A stretch of DNA of 64,000 nucleotides, taken from Comamonas halotolerans (GTDB lineage Bacteria > Pseudomonadota > Gammaproteobacteria > Burkholderiales > Burkholderiaceae_C). Location: assembly GCF_030162935.1 (NCBI RefSeq), contig NZ_JASAUZ010000002.1, positions 58,750 through 122,749 on the forward strand. The letters are read 5' to 3'. The notes under the pieces are model-generated. The model searched no databases and was not told the DNA's origin. It was given only the letters and a program-made list of their open reading frames with translations. A program made the position numbers and the translations under genes. The first letter of the stretch is position 1, and each line of letters starts with the position of its first letter. This document shows positions 26,776 to 36,556 of the stretch, piece after piece.

Positions 26776-29700
26776 ATGCCCCCACCTGCTGCTGCACGCC
26801 CCCCTCCGTTGAGCGATGGCTTCTACCGCCAATGCCTGGAGCAGTTGGACAATGAGATGTATGTCATCGATGCGCAGGGCAGGTTGATTGACGCCAACGC
26901 ATCAGCATGTCGTGCCCTAGGATTTTCACTGGAGGAGATATGCAATCTTCCGGCAAAAAATCTGTGTGCGGAGTTCTCTCCCAAACAACTTAGACAGCTT
27001 TGCCGTAACAAGCCTGCATCATTGTCCTCAAGCTACCTGCTGCACCGCAAAGACAGCAGCGACCATGTATTGCGGGCACAGGTGAGCAGCGCTGAATATC
27101 ATCAGCAACCCTATTGGCTAGTCATGGGTCAGCCTGCGAGTTCCGACAAAGTTGCGCATGCTGAGTCAGAGCAAGCGCTTACCCGACATTGGCGTCATCA
27201 TGCTCGTCTGCTGGAAACCTTTATGGACAGAACTCCAGATGGAGTATTCATCAAGGACAGCAATGGCCGTTATCAATTCATCAACCAAGCGCTACTCAAC
27301 CGCTGCGGACTAAGCCGAAGCGACGTCTTGGGATTTACGGACCAAGATCTGTTCCCGCCAGAGATTGCAGCCCAATACACCGCGTCAGACCGGGAAGTCA
27401 TTGCACACAACACCCCTTTGTTATATGAAGAACGCTTGCCTGTAGGTAATAAGGTTCTGTTCTTCAATGTCATGAAAACACCTTATGTGGACGATGAAGG
27501 ACAGGTCGTCGGCATACTTGGCATGACGCGTGACATCACCGAGATGCGTCTTGCTCAAAACCAGCTGGCACATAACTATGAAATGCTGCGCCAGGCAGAG
27601 CGCATCGCCAAAGTCGGTAGCTGGACGCTGGATTTGGTCACTCAAACCTTCACCAGCTCGGAAATGCTTTCGTCCATGAATGGATTGCAACCTGGAGACC
27701 CGCCGCTGACGCTGGAAAGTCTGGCAAACATGCTCGAGCCTGCCGACTACACCCTGCTTAGCCAGTGCATCCAGCAGTGCATATTGACAGGCACACCCTA
27801 TACCGTCGATGTAACGCACAAACGCCCAGGCGGCGGAACTTTCCCGGCACGAATTCGCGGCCATGCCTTCCGCAATGCTGAAGGACAGACCATCATGCTG
27901 CACGGTACGCTACAGGATCTGACAGACTCGGTGGAAGCCGAGCAGCGCTTGCAGAACTTGGCTGACAACCTTCCTAACGGTGCCATCTTCAGTTGTGAAC
28001 AGATTGGCCGCGAACAACTTTTCCTGCTCTATGTCAGCGCTGGTGTCTGGGGTTTGCTAGGTATTACGCCAAAGGGTTTGATGGCCAACCAAAATGGATT
28101 CGCGCAGCTTATCCATGAAGAAGACCGGGAGGCATTCTTCAGCGCCATGTTTGAGGCCATGCAGAACGCTGTACCCATCGTGCACGTATGCCGCATGCGG
28201 CACACCAATGGCAGCTTGCGCTGGATGCGCATACGTGCCATCGCAAGGCACTCGCAAGATGCTCTTTATTGGGAAGGCATATTGCTGGACATCACGTCCG
28301 AACACGCGGCGCAGCAAGACTTGCAGGAGGCCAAAGAGGCTGCAGAAGCTGCAGAGCGTGCCAAGTCCGAGTTTCTAGCCACCATGAGCCATGAAATTCG
28401 CACGCCCATGAACACCGTTATAGGCATGACCCAGCTGCTGCAGCAAACAGCCATGACATCCAGGCAACGTAATTATCTGGAGAAAGTGGAGCTGTCTGCG
28501 AAGACGCTGCTGAACATCATCAATGACATCCTGGACTTCTCCAAGCTGGAAGCCGAGATGCTGCAAGTGGACACCATGCCCTTTGAGCTTGAAGCCTTGC
28601 TGGAATCCGTTGGTTCTGTCACCACCTTGAATGCCGAGCAGAAGGGGATTGAAATGGTCTACAACATTTCCCCCAGCGTACCGCGCCACCTCCTGGGTGA
28701 TGCCCAACGCCTGAGCCAGGTACTCACCAACCTGGTCAGCAATGCCATCAAGTTCACGGACCGCGGGGAAATCGTAATTTCCATGCACATCGAAGATGCA
28801 GCACCAGGGAATACGAATGCTTTTACCTTGCATGTGGCAGTCCGAGATACGGGCATTGGCATAAATCCAGAACAAATACCCCGCCTGTTTCTGCCTTTCT
28901 CTCAGGCAGAAACGCACACAAGTCGCCGTTTTGGAGGAACAGGTCTAGGGCTTGCTATTTCACGCAAGCTTGTCCAGCTGATGGGAGGCGAGATCAGTGT
29001 TCGCAGTCAACCCGGACAAGGCAGCGAGTTCAGCTTTCATGTGCGACTACAGGCACAGCGTCTCGATCACAGCCCACAAATTTTTGTGCAAAGCAACTAT
29101 CGGGTTCTGGTCGTAGATGACAACCTGATCGCACGCGATACCCTGGCCCATATGCTTGAGGGATTTGGAATGGCATGCACCACGGTTGCCAGCGGCGCCG
29201 AAGCCCTGACATGCCTTCAAGAGGCTGCTGCAGCCAACCAGCCAATTGAATTGGTACTCATGGACTGGCAAATGCCAGGCATGGATGGTTTGGAACTGGC
29301 AGAACACATTCGCCAGCACGCCAGCCTTTCACACACTCCCGCCATGCTGATGGTGACTGCCTACTGCCGTGATGAAGTACTGGAGCGCGCGAATCAGTTG
29401 CGACTTCAGGGCTTGTTGATCAAACCAGTCACAGAGTCCGTTCTCTTTAATGCAATTCAAACTGCGCTGCAATTACACTCCAGCGAGCAGCCTCTCTCCT
29501 CTCATGGACTCGCCAAACCAGCGTCCTTGTCTCCGCCAACGGGCTTGCAACAGCGCCGCGTACTGGTTGTAGATGACAACGCGCTTAATCGGGAGGTCGC
29601 ACAAGAGTTCCTTCAATTGGCTGGCGTGGTTGTCACCACAGCCAGCAATGGTCCTGACGCACTTGCCTTGCTGTCGCAGCACGAGTTTGATGCAGTCCTG

Positions 29701-30564
29701 CTGGATGTACAAATGCCCGAAATGGATGGGCTGGAGGTAGCCCGCAGCATCCGTGCAAAAGCCTCATGTAAACAACTGCCTGTGTGGGCGCTGACGGCAC
29801 AGTCCCGGCCAGAAGACAGACAGGCTATTTTGGACAGTGGCATGAATGGCCAGCTCACCAAGCCGATTGACGCTCAGCTCCTATATGCCACTTTGCTACA
29901 AGAATTCGCCATGCTCCCAAGCACCGTTGAAGCTCCAGCAGCACATGCTGCCTTGTCCATGCCTGCGCGTTGCAGCATTGCACAGCACTTTGCAGACCAG
30001 CCTCAGCGAATGCAACGATTGCTGCATGCTTTCATGGGAGAGTTTGCTCAGGCTCCACAGCAATTGCGCAATTGGTATACAACCCAGAATTGGGAAGCTA
30101 TTTCCATGATGGCGCATACCCTCAAAAGTGCTCTCAGCTATCTGGACCAGACAGCTGCAGTCCAGGCAATGCAAAGCTTGGAAAAAATCTGCCAAGAAAG
30201 ACAGTTGCAGGCTTCACAACTGGAGAGTGCAGTCCAGCATCTTCAGATTGCACTAGGCAATGTGCAAGCACAGCTCAACGCCCTTTCGCTGAGCAGCGAC
30301 ACAATCTCCGCCAACGTGGATGCGCACGCACTTCATACGATGGTGGAAAAAGCTATGCCTCTCATTTTGCGAGGTGATTACGCTGGCCTGCAATTGCTGG
30401 AGCACGTCGAGAAACAGCTTCGTGGACACACTTTGCACGGATTGGCTGCACGTGCGCTGGTACAAGCCGAAGACCTGGAATCCGAAGCCAGCTGCGCAAA
30501 CCTGTCTGCACTTTTGCAAAGCCTAGATAGCAACCGTTCAGATACAGACAATTTCCAGCCGTGA
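26776..30564 (+). CDS. Hybrid sensor histidine kinase with PAS, two receivers and Hpt
   Basis: 1262-aa cytoplasmic-looking multi-domain kinase; no membrane helices are evident. Order: about four PAS/PAC modules (residues 15-130, 150-265, 275-390, 395-515; e.g. [22 protein letters not shown]), HisKA with phosphoacceptor His in [16 protein letters not shown] near 538, HATPase (NLVSNAIKF near 653, DTGIGI near 691, GGTGLGLAI near 721), receiver 1 ([12 protein letters not shown]; Asp in [10 protein letters not shown] near 829), receiver 2 ([12 protein letters not shown]; Asp in [10 protein letters not shown] near 976), and a C-terminal Hpt ([13 protein letters not shown], His near 1113). All relay residues are present. 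The next gene, 7 nt away, is a REC-GGDEF protein and is the obvious output. Confidence 0.93.
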   Translation: MPPPAAARPPPLSDGFYRQCLEQLDNEMYVIDAQGRLIDANASACRALGFSLEEICNLPAKNLCAEFSPKQLRQLCRNKPASLSSSYLLHRKDSSDHVLRAQVSSAEYHQQPYWLVMGQPASSDKVAHAESEQALTRHWRHHARLLETFMDRTPDGVFIKDSNGRYQFINQALLNRCGLSRSDVLGFTDQDLFPPEIAAQYTASDREVIAHNTPLLYEERLPVGNKVLFFNVMKTPYVDDEGQVVGILGMTRDITEMRLAQNQLAHNYEMLRQAERIAKVGSWTLDLVTQTFTSSEMLSSMNGLQPGDPPLTLESLANMLEPADYTLLSQCIQQCILTGTPYTVDVTHKRPGGGTFPARIRGHAFRNAEGQTIMLHGTLQDLTDSVEAEQRLQNLADNLPNGAIFSCEQIGREQLFLLYVSAGVWGLLGITPKGLMANQNGFAQLIHEEDREAFFSAMFEAMQNAVPIVHVCRMRHTNGSLRWMRIRAIARHSQDALYWEGILLDITSEHAAQQDLQEAKEAAEAAERAKSEFLATMSHEIRTPMNTVIGMTQLLQQTAMTSRQRNYLEKVELSAKTLLNIINDILDFSKLEAEMLQVDTMPFELEALLESVGSVTTLNAEQKGIEMVYNISPSVPRHLLGDAQRLSQVLTNLVSNAIKFTDRGEIVISMHIEDAAPGNTNAFTLHVAVRDTGIGINPEQIPRLFLPFSQAETHTSRRFGGTGLGLAISRKLVQLMGGEISVRSQPGQGSEFSFHVRLQAQRLDHSPQIFVQSNYRVLVVDDNLIARDTLAHMLEGFGMACTTVASGAEALTCLQEAAAANQPIELVLMDWQMPGMDGLELAEHIRQHASLSHTPAMLMVTAYCRDEVLERANQLRLQGLLIKPVTESVLFNAIQTALQLHSSEQPLSSHGLAKPASLSPPTGLQQRRVLVVDDNALNREVAQEFLQLAGVVVTTASNGPDALALLSQHEFDAVLLDVQMPEMDGLEVARSIRAKASCKQLPVWALTAQSRPEDRQAILDSGMNGQLTKPIDAQLLYATLLQEFAMLPSTVEAPAAHAALSMPARCSIAQHFADQPQRMQRLLHAFMGEFAQAPQQLRNWYTTQNWEAISMMAHTLKSALSYLDQTAAVQAMQSLEKICQERQLQASQLESAVQHLQIALGNVQAQLNALSLSSDTISANVDAHALHTMVEKAMPLILRGDYAGLQLLEHVEKQLRGHTLHGLAARALVQAEDLESEASCANLSALLQSLDSNRSDTDNFQP

Positions 30565-30571
30565 GCCATGC

Positions 30572-31504
30572 ATGATGCTTGACCCCTCCCCTGCGCTGCC
30601 TCAGCAAGCGACCATCCTGATCGTTGATGACGAGCGTTTAAACCGTGCCACGCTGGCTGAGCTGTTGCAACCGCACTATAGGGTGCTGCTCGCCAAAAAC
30701 GGAATCAGTGCCCTCGAAATTGCAGTCAATGAATGTGCACAGTTGGCCTTGGTGTTGCTCGATGTCAGCATGCCGGGCATGAGTGGCTATGAAGTCCTGC
30801 AAGCACTGCGTGCTGACAAACGCACCTCACACATTCCGGTGATCTTCATTACAGGCCAAAGTGATGAGGCAGCCGAGGAGTACGGACTGCGTCTAGGAGC
30901 TGCTGACTACGTCTCCAAACCCATACGCCCTGCAGTACTGCAAGCGCGCGCCAAAAATCAGGTAGACCTCTTCTTACGCAAGCGAGAACTGGAGCAACTG
31001 GCATTGGCAGATGGACTAACGGGACTAGCCAATCGCCGACATTTTGATGAAATGCTAGAGCACGCTCTGCGCCGCAGTCCTCGCTCAGGTGAATATCTGG
31101 GTTTGGCCTTGATGGACATTGACCTGTTCAAGCAGTTCAATGATCACTACGGTCATCTCCAAGGTGATGATGCACTTCGTGCCGTGGCTCAGGCCATGCG
31201 GCAGCATGCGCAACGTGCCGGAGATTGCGCCGCACGCTATGGCGGAGAAGAATTTGCTTTTGTCAGCCTTGGCTCAAAGGAAGCTTTACCTCAGATGGTC
31301 AAAAACTTTCGCTCCACCATCAATTGCTTGCGCATTCCTCATGCGGCCTCCCCCTCTGGCCAATTGACCGTAAGTGCCGGCATCGTCGTCTGCAGCCCGC
31401 AAGCCTCACGTACCGTTCCTCAGCTATTGGAAATAGCTGACTCGCTGCTCTACCAAGCCAAAGCCCAGGGCCGCGACCGCATGCTGTACCAGTTGCTGGA
31501 GTAA
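30572..31504 (+). CDS. Response regulator with GGDEF domain (diguanylate cyclase)
   Basis: 310 aa: receiver domain (residues 12-130; TILIVDDERLNRATL, phospho-Asp in LVLLDVSMPGMSG near 63) joined to a GGDEF domain (about 145-305) with active site RYGGEEFAF near residue 222 and the usual DGLTGLANRRHFDE entry. The intact GGEEF motif predicts cyclic-di-GMP synthesis. The kinase gene ends 7 nt upstream, so phosphotransfer from its Hpt domain is likely. An inhibitory RxxD site is not obvious just before GGEEF. Confidence 0.92.
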   Translation: MMLDPSPALPQQATILIVDDERLNRATLAELLQPHYRVLLAKNGISALEIAVNECAQLALVLLDVSMPGMSGYEVLQALRADKRTSHIPVIFITGQSDEAAEEYGLRLGAADYVSKPIRPAVLQARAKNQVDLFLRKRELEQLALADGLTGLANRRHFDEMLEHALRRSPRSGEYLGLALMDIDLFKQFNDHYGHLQGDDALRAVAQAMRQHAQRAGDCAARYGGEEFAFVSLGSKEALPQMVKNFRSTINCLRIPHAASPSGQLTVSAGIVVCSPQASRTVPQLLEIADSLLYQAKAQGRDRMLYQLLE

Positions 31505-31508
31505 ACCC

Positions 31509-32378
31509 ATGCAGGCACGCAGATCCATCTTTTTCTTGGTGCTGCTTTGTGTGCCCCTACTGTTTTGGTGCTGCCGGGGCTACGCGCAGGCCCTCACACT
31601 GGCCAATACCTATCGCAGCGACCTGAACCTTCAAGACTACTGGGTCAGTGAAAAGTACGACGGTATCCGCGCATATTGGGATGGTCAGCGCTTGCGCACG
31701 CGCCAAGGCCTGCTCATTCAAACTCCAGCTTGGTTTACAGAAAACTGGCCCACACAGGCTCTGGATGGAGAGCTATGGGCTGGTCGCGGTCAATTTGTGA
31801 TTACGCAAGCCACCGTGGCTCAGGGAACAAAACACGAAGCAGCCTGGCATGCGTTGCGCTACATGGTGTTTGACCTGCCGGAGCACCCAGGCCTTTTTGT
31901 GCAGCGCCAGCAGGCCTTGCAATCGCTGGTGCGCGACATCCAACAAACATGGGTTCAGGCTGTCCCCCAATGGCAGGTAAAAAATCACGATGCACTGATG
32001 CGCCAACTTCGCGCCCTCAGCCGTGAGGGAGCCGAAGGCCTGATGCTCAGGCGTGCCGATGCGGTTTACCGCGGCGGACGCAGCGATGACCTCATCAAGG
32101 TCAAACTCTTTGAAGATGCAGAAGCCACCGTCATTGCGCACTTGCCCGGACAAGGTAAATACAACGGCATGACTGGCGCTCTATTGGTGGAAACGCCCAG
32201 CGGGCAACGTTTCAAGCTGGGCAGTGGACTGAGTGATGCCGAGCGTGCTAACCCGCCCTCTATCGGCAGCACCATCACCTACCGCTACAACGGCACGCAC
32301 CCCAGCGGCTTACCTCGTTTTGCACGTTTTTGGCGTTTGCGTACGCAGGCAGATAGCGTGCCAGCAAGAAAACCATAA
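31509..32378 (+). CDS. Minimal ATP-dependent DNA ligase with signal peptide (LigE-like)
   Basis: 289 aa. Nucleotidyltransferase core with adenylation motif SEKYDGIRAYWDG (Lys49), motif III/IIIa region LDGELWAGRG, motif IV EGLMLRRADAVY and motif V LIKVKLFEDAEATV, followed by an OB fold ending YRYNGTHPSGLPRFARFWRLR. Residues 1-27 form a likely Sec signal (RRSIFFLVLLCVPLLFW, then GYAQA), so the enzyme is predicted to act in the periplasm, as proposed for LigE-type ligases of Proteobacteria. It starts 4 nt after the GGDEF gene. No Ku or LigD partner is present. The main replicative ligase (NAD-dependent) is not in the window. Confidence 0.88.
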   Translation: MQARRSIFFLVLLCVPLLFWCCRGYAQALTLANTYRSDLNLQDYWVSEKYDGIRAYWDGQRLRTRQGLLIQTPAWFTENWPTQALDGELWAGRGQFVITQATVAQGTKHEAAWHALRYMVFDLPEHPGLFVQRQQALQSLVRDIQQTWVQAVPQWQVKNHDALMRQLRALSREGAEGLMLRRADAVYRGGRSDDLIKVKLFEDAEATVIAHLPGQGKYNGMTGALLVETPSGQRFKLGSGLSDAERANPPSIGSTITYRYNGTHPSGLPRFARFWRLRTQADSVPARKP

Positions 32379-32383
32379 AGAAA

Positions 32384-32404
32384 CTGCCCGCATATAGCGG
32401 GCAG
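32384..32404 (-). terminator. Terminator of the decarboxylase gene
   Basis: CTGCCCGC (32384-32391) pairs with GCGGGCAG (32397-32404), loop ATATA. On the minus strand the stem is followed by TTTCTTTATGG, so it mainly ends the minus-strand decarboxylase mRNA; on the plus strand there is no U-tract, but it may still slow the ligase transcript. Confidence 0.75.
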
Positions 32405-32449
32405 CGTGGGTATTCAAAGGCCTATCAACAACCTTGAACGCATTGGCTA

Positions 32450-34873
32450 TTACTTGGCGGCTCCCCCCGTGGACTTAGCCGCAGGTTTACGCGCTTGCGA
32501 CTTGGCACGAGGAGCGGTCGCCTTTTTTGCTGCCGCTTTAACCGCCAGCTTTGACACAGACTGGGGCTTTTCCAGGGCTACACAGTCGGCATAAAAGCGC
32601 ACATTGCCACTTTCGTCCTCGATTTCCACCAGACCATGAATATCCGTCTCGAACCCGGGGCACTCCTTGGCAAAGTCACGAGCGAACAACAGGTAGTCCA
32701 CGATTTTCTTGTTGAAAACTTCACCAGGAATCAGCAATGGAATGCCCGGCGGGTATGGTGTCACCAAGCCCACAGTCGTGCGGCCTACCAAGTGGTCGAT
32801 TTCCACGCGCTCGGTCTTGCGCTGCGCAATGTGGGCGTACGCATCCGAAGGCTTCATGGCGGGGGTCAAATCCGACAGATACATCTCCGTGGTCAGGCGC
32901 GCAATATCGTACTTGGCGTACATCTGGTGTACGTGCTGGCACAGATCACGCAAACCCATGCGCTCATAGCGACGGAACTGCTGGCAGAACTCCGGCAAGA
33001 TGCGAGACAGCGGTTGGTTGCGATCGTAATCGTCCTTGAACTGCTGCAATGCGGTCAGCATGGTGTTCCAGCGACCCTTGGTGATACCGATGGTGAACAT
33101 GATGAAGAACGAGTACAGACCCGTCTTCTCCACCACCACGCCGTGCTCGGCCAGGTACTTGGTCACGATGGAAGCAGGAATACCGGTATCCGCAAAGTCA
33201 CCATCCAGATCCAGGCCGGGTGTCACGATCGTGGACTTGATGGGATCAAGCATGTTGAATCCGTCTGCCAAGTCACCAAAGCCGTGCCAGTTGTCAAACT
33301 CCTTGCCGTTCTTTTTCTTCGACTTGGACTTGGGCGCCGTGTCCTTGCCGCGGATGATCCAGTCATCTGCACGTCCCACGCCCTCTTCGGCCAGCTTTTC
33401 AGGCCCCCAGACTTCAAACCACCAGTCGTCGTCGCCAAACTCGTCTTCCACCTTGCGCATGGCGCGGCGGAAGTCCAGAGCTTCCAGAATCGACTCTTCC
33501 ACCAGCGCAGTGCCTCCGGGTGGTTCCATCATGGCAGCCGCCACATCGCAGCTCGCAATGATGCTGTACTGCGGGCTGGTCGAGGTGTGCATCAAGTACG
33601 CCTCATTGAACAGGTGGTGATCCAGCTTTTCATTCTGAGAATCCTGCACCAGCACATGCGAAGCCTGGCTGATACCGGCCAGCAGCTTATGGATGGACTG
33701 GGTCGCGTAAACCACTGATTCTTTAGGTCGAATACGCTTCTTGCCCATGGCATGGTAAGTGCCATAGAACGGATGGAATGCCGCATGCGGCAACCAAGCC
33801 TCGTCAAAGTGCAGATTGGCTACATAGCCATCCAGCATGGTCTTGATGGTTTCCGTGTTGTAGAGAACACCGTCGTAGGTGGACTGTGTAAGCGTCAACA
33901 CCCGAGGCTTGACGGTTTTTGCATCCACGCCCTTGAGCAACGGATTGGCGGCAATCTTGGCCTGGATGGATTCCACGCTGAACTCACTTTGCGGGATCGG
34001 ACCGATGATGCCGAAGTGGTTCCGTGTGGGCTTCAAGAACACCGGGATCGCACCCGTCATGATGATGGAGTGCAGAATGGACTTGTGGCAGTTACGGTCC
34101 ACTACCACCACGTCGCCTGGAGCGACCGTGTGGTGCCAGACGATCTTGTTGGACGTTGATGTGCCGTTGGTCACAAAGTAGCAGTGATCGGCATTGAAGA
34201 TGCGAGCCGCATTGCGCTCGGACTCGCCGATCGCACCATTGTGATCCAGCAATTGGCCCAGCTCTTCCACCGCATTGCACACGTCAGCGCGCAGCATGTT
34301 CTCGCCATAGAACTGGTGGTACATCTGCCCAACAGGTGTCTTCAAAAATGCTACGCCACCCGAGTGCCCCGGGCAGTGCCAGCTGTATGAACCATCTTCT
34401 GCATAGTCCAGCAAGGCCTTGAAGAATGGTGGCTGCACGCTTTCCAGATAGTTTTTGGCTTCACGGATGATGTGCTTGGCCACAAACTCTGGTGTGTCCT
34501 CAAACATGTGAATGAAACCATGCAACTCGCGCAGAATGTCATTGGGCAGGTGACGCGAGGTTTTGGTCTCACCGTAGATATAAATCGGCACCTCTTCATT
34601 CTTGCGCCGCACTTCCCCAATGAAACTGCGCAGGCTATGAATGATGGGATCGTCGTTATCACCAGTGAGTTCTTCATCGTCGATCGATAAAATAAAGGCA
34701 CTGGCGCGACTTTGTTGTTGCGCAAACTGGCTCAGATCACCATAACTGGTGACACCCAGGACCTCAAAACCCTCAACCTCTATGGCCTGCGCCAGGGCAC
34801 GAATGCCCAGGCCGGATGTGTTGTCAGAGCGGTAATCCTCGTCGATGATGACGATGGGAAAGCGGAATTTCAT
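32450..34873 (-). CDS. Arg/Lys/Orn decarboxylase (PLP, fold III of acid-inducible type) with basic tail
   Basis: 807 aa. N-terminal receiver-like wing domain (FPIVIIDEDYRSDNTSG, residues 4-130), then the PLP aminotransferase-fold core with SFSWHCPGHSGG-like segment (YSWHCPGHSGGVAF near 170), the HFDEAWLPHAAFHPFYGTYH motif, and the Schiff-base Lys in QSIHKLLAGISQAS near 396. It decarboxylates arginine, lysine or ornithine; which one is not decided by sequence alone. The last 35 residues (AVKAAAKKATAPRAKSQARK...) are a Lys/Ala/Pro-rich tail resembling histone H1 tails and are not part of the enzyme fold. Start at the ATG at 34873, although a TTG lies 6 nt upstream. Confidence 0.9.
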   Translation of the reverse strand: MKFRFPIVIIDEDYRSDNTSGLGIRALAQAIEVEGFEVLGVTSYGDLSQFAQQQSRASAFILSIDDEELTGDNDDPIIHSLRSFIGEVRRKNEEVPIYIYGETKTSRHLPNDILRELHGFIHMFEDTPEFVAKHIIREAKNYLESVQPPFFKALLDYAEDGSYSWHCPGHSGGVAFLKTPVGQMYHQFYGENMLRADVCNAVEELGQLLDHNGAIGESERNAARIFNADHCYFVTNGTSTSNKIVWHHTVAPGDVVVVDRNCHKSILHSIIMTGAIPVFLKPTRNHFGIIGPIPQSEFSVESIQAKIAANPLLKGVDAKTVKPRVLTLTQSTYDGVLYNTETIKTMLDGYVANLHFDEAWLPHAAFHPFYGTYHAMGKKRIRPKESVVYATQSIHKLLAGISQASHVLVQDSQNEKLDHHLFNEAYLMHTSTSPQYSIIASCDVAAAMMEPPGGTALVEESILEALDFRRAMRKVEDEFGDDDWWFEVWGPEKLAEEGVGRADDWIIRGKDTAPKSKSKKKNGKEFDNWHGFGDLADGFNMLDPIKSTIVTPGLDLDGDFADTGIPASIVTKYLAEHGVVVEKTGLYSFFIMFTIGITKGRWNTMLTALQQFKDDYDRNQPLSRILPEFCQQFRRYERMGLRDLCQHVHQMYAKYDIARLTTEMYLSDLTPAMKPSDAYAHIAQRKTERVEIDHLVGRTTVGLVTPYPPGIPLLIPGEVFNKKIVDYLLFARDFAKECPGFETDIHGLVEIEDESGNVRFYADCVALEKPQSVSKLAVKAAAKKATAPRAKSQARKPAAKSTGGAAK

Positions 34874-35023
34874 GCGCAACCCTTTGTAATCGGGATCAAT
34901 AAAAGTCAGATAGCCGCGCAGTGTAAGTAATATCGTGAGCTATCCTGCAGATTGCAGACATTTTTCCTAAATTTACAGGCTGTTTCACAACAGCGAAGCC
35001 AACAAAGCATAGGGAGTTGACAC

Positions 35024-35449
35024 ATGGAGGAAAGTACTTGGTGGTGGATTCTTGCAGGCATCACCATTGCCGCAGAACTGCTCACAGGCGGAATCTACCT
35101 ATTGATGATCGCTCTAGGCTTGGCCTGCGGTGCAATTGCAGCACACTTGGGCTTAAGCGCACCCTTGCAAATTAGTGCAGCGGCCCTGGTGGGCGTACTG
35201 GCTGTTTTGGTCTGCCGCCGCATTCGCGGCCGCCGTCAACCAGAGCTCCCCGCCAGTGCCAACCCTGATCTGAACCTGGACATTGGCGAAACCCTTCATG
35301 TGCCCGAGTGGAACAGCGATGGCACAGCACGCATCCCATATCGCGGCAGCCAATGGACCGTAAGCCTTCGCCCAGGCAGCATGCCTACAGCGGGTCTGTA
35401 TCGCGTGATTGAAGTCCAGGGCAACCGTTTGATTGTGGATAAAGCCTGA
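35024..35449 (+). CDS. NfeD-like membrane protein
   Basis: 141 aa: two or three N-terminal membrane helices (WWWILAGITIAAELLTGGIYLLMIALGLACGA, then PLQISAAALVGVLAVLVC), followed by a C-terminal OB-fold domain (GETLHVPEWNSDGTARIPYRGSQWTVSL). Short NfeD proteins work with the SPFH protein encoded next door, and the stomatin gene follows 56 nt downstream. The pair is thought to organise membrane microdomains or quality control. GGGAG precedes the ATG at 35024. Confidence 0.88.
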   Translation: MEESTWWWILAGITIAAELLTGGIYLLMIALGLACGAIAAHLGLSAPLQISAAALVGVLAVLVCRRIRGRRQPELPASANPDLNLDIGETLHVPEWNSDGTARIPYRGSQWTVSLRPGSMPTAGLYRVIEVQGNRLIVDKA

Positions 35450-35505
35450 GACCCCTCCAACAGCATTCCGTTTTTTCTTTTCTCTATCTCCTAAAGGTTT
35501 AGACC

Positions 35506-36423
35506 ATGGAAATCGCCATCGTCGCATTTGTCATTGCTGCCATTTTCATCAGCATGTCCGTCAAGATCGTGCCCCAGCAGCACGCCTGGATCAAAGAGCG
35601 CCTGGGCAAGTACGCTGGCACCCTCGGCCCGGGACTGCGCATCATCATTCCGTTTGTTGAAAAAGTGGCTTACAAGCACAGCCTGAAGGAAATCCCGCTG
35701 GATGTACCCAGCCAAGTGTGTATCACCCGTGACAACACCCAACTGCAGGTTGACGGCATCTTGTACTTTCAGGTGACAGACCCGATGCGTGCCAGCTATG
35801 GCTCATCCAACTACATCATGGCTGTCACACAGCTTGCGCAAACCTCGCTGCGTAGCGTGATTGGCAAGCTGGAACTGGACAAAACCTTTGAAGAGCGCGA
35901 CATGATCAACGCGCAAGTCGTCAACGCCATTGACGAAGCGGCGCTGAACTGGGGCGTCAAAGTTCTGCGCTATGAAATCAAGGACCTGACCCCTCCCGCA
36001 GAAATCCTGCGCGCCATGCAAGCGCAAATCACCGCCGAGCGTGAAAAGCGTGCTTTGATCGCAGCCTCCGAAGGCCGCCGTCAGGAACAAATCAATATCG
36101 CCACTGGCGAACGTGAGGCCTTTATTGCCCGCTCTGAAGGTGAAAAACAAGCTGCTATCAACAAGGCCCAAGGTGAAGCCGCTGCCATTACCACCGTGGC
36201 AGAAGCTACCGCCGAAGCACTGGAGCGCGTAGCACGTGCCATCCAGCAACCAGGCGGCGACCAAGCAGTTCAGCTGAAAGTGGCCGAAAGTGCAGTCGAG
36301 GCATACAGCAAGGTGGCTCAGGATGCCAATACCACCCTCATCGTTCCCAGCAACATCTCCGAGGTCTCCGGCTTGATCGCCTCCGCCATGCGAGTGGTTC
36401 AGCAAGGTGGCAAAGCCAGCTGA
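35506..36423 (+). CDS. SPFH/stomatin-like protein (QmcA type)
   Basis: 305 aa with one N-terminal membrane anchor (IVAFVIAAIFISMSVKIV) and an SPFH/Band 7 domain (VPQQHAWIKERLGKYAGTLGPGLRIIIPFVEKV... DVPSQVCITRDNTQLQVDGILYFQV). The C-terminal third is a coiled coil rich in Ala, Glu and Gln (AQITAEREKRALIAASEGRRQEQINIA). Forms a two-gene unit with the NfeD-like protein. Family role: large membrane scaffold rings, often with FtsH or proteases. A terminator follows. Confidence 0.93.
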   Translation: MEIAIVAFVIAAIFISMSVKIVPQQHAWIKERLGKYAGTLGPGLRIIIPFVEKVAYKHSLKEIPLDVPSQVCITRDNTQLQVDGILYFQVTDPMRASYGSSNYIMAVTQLAQTSLRSVIGKLELDKTFEERDMINAQVVNAIDEAALNWGVKVLRYEIKDLTPPAEILRAMQAQITAEREKRALIAASEGRRQEQINIATGEREAFIARSEGEKQAAINKAQGEAAAITTVAEATAEALERVARAIQQPGGDQAVQLKVAESAVEAYSKVAQDANTTLIVPSNISEVSGLIASAMRVVQQGGKAS

Positions 36424-36480
36424 CCCATGCGCCTACAGCTGCAAAAGTAAACATTAGGGCAGTTCGACCTATGTTCTACC

Positions 36481-36511
36481 AACGGGCCTTTATGGCCCGT
36501 TGGTTCTTTTG
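36481..36511 (+). terminator. Terminator of the stomatin gene
   Basis: AACGGGCC (36481-36488) pairs with GGCCCGTT (36494-36501), loop TTTAT, followed by GGTTCTTTT. It separates the NfeD-stomatin unit from the trailer end of the CRISPR array. Confidence 0.8.
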
Positions 36512-36556
36512 AAGCGCCATAGCACCAAAAGCAAACAGTCCAGCAAAACGACTTCA

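Noticed and set aside
31509..32378. Possibility that the ligase is part of a non-homologous end-joining system
   Set aside because: No Ku, LigD polymerase or phosphoesterase domain nearby, and a signal peptide is present.
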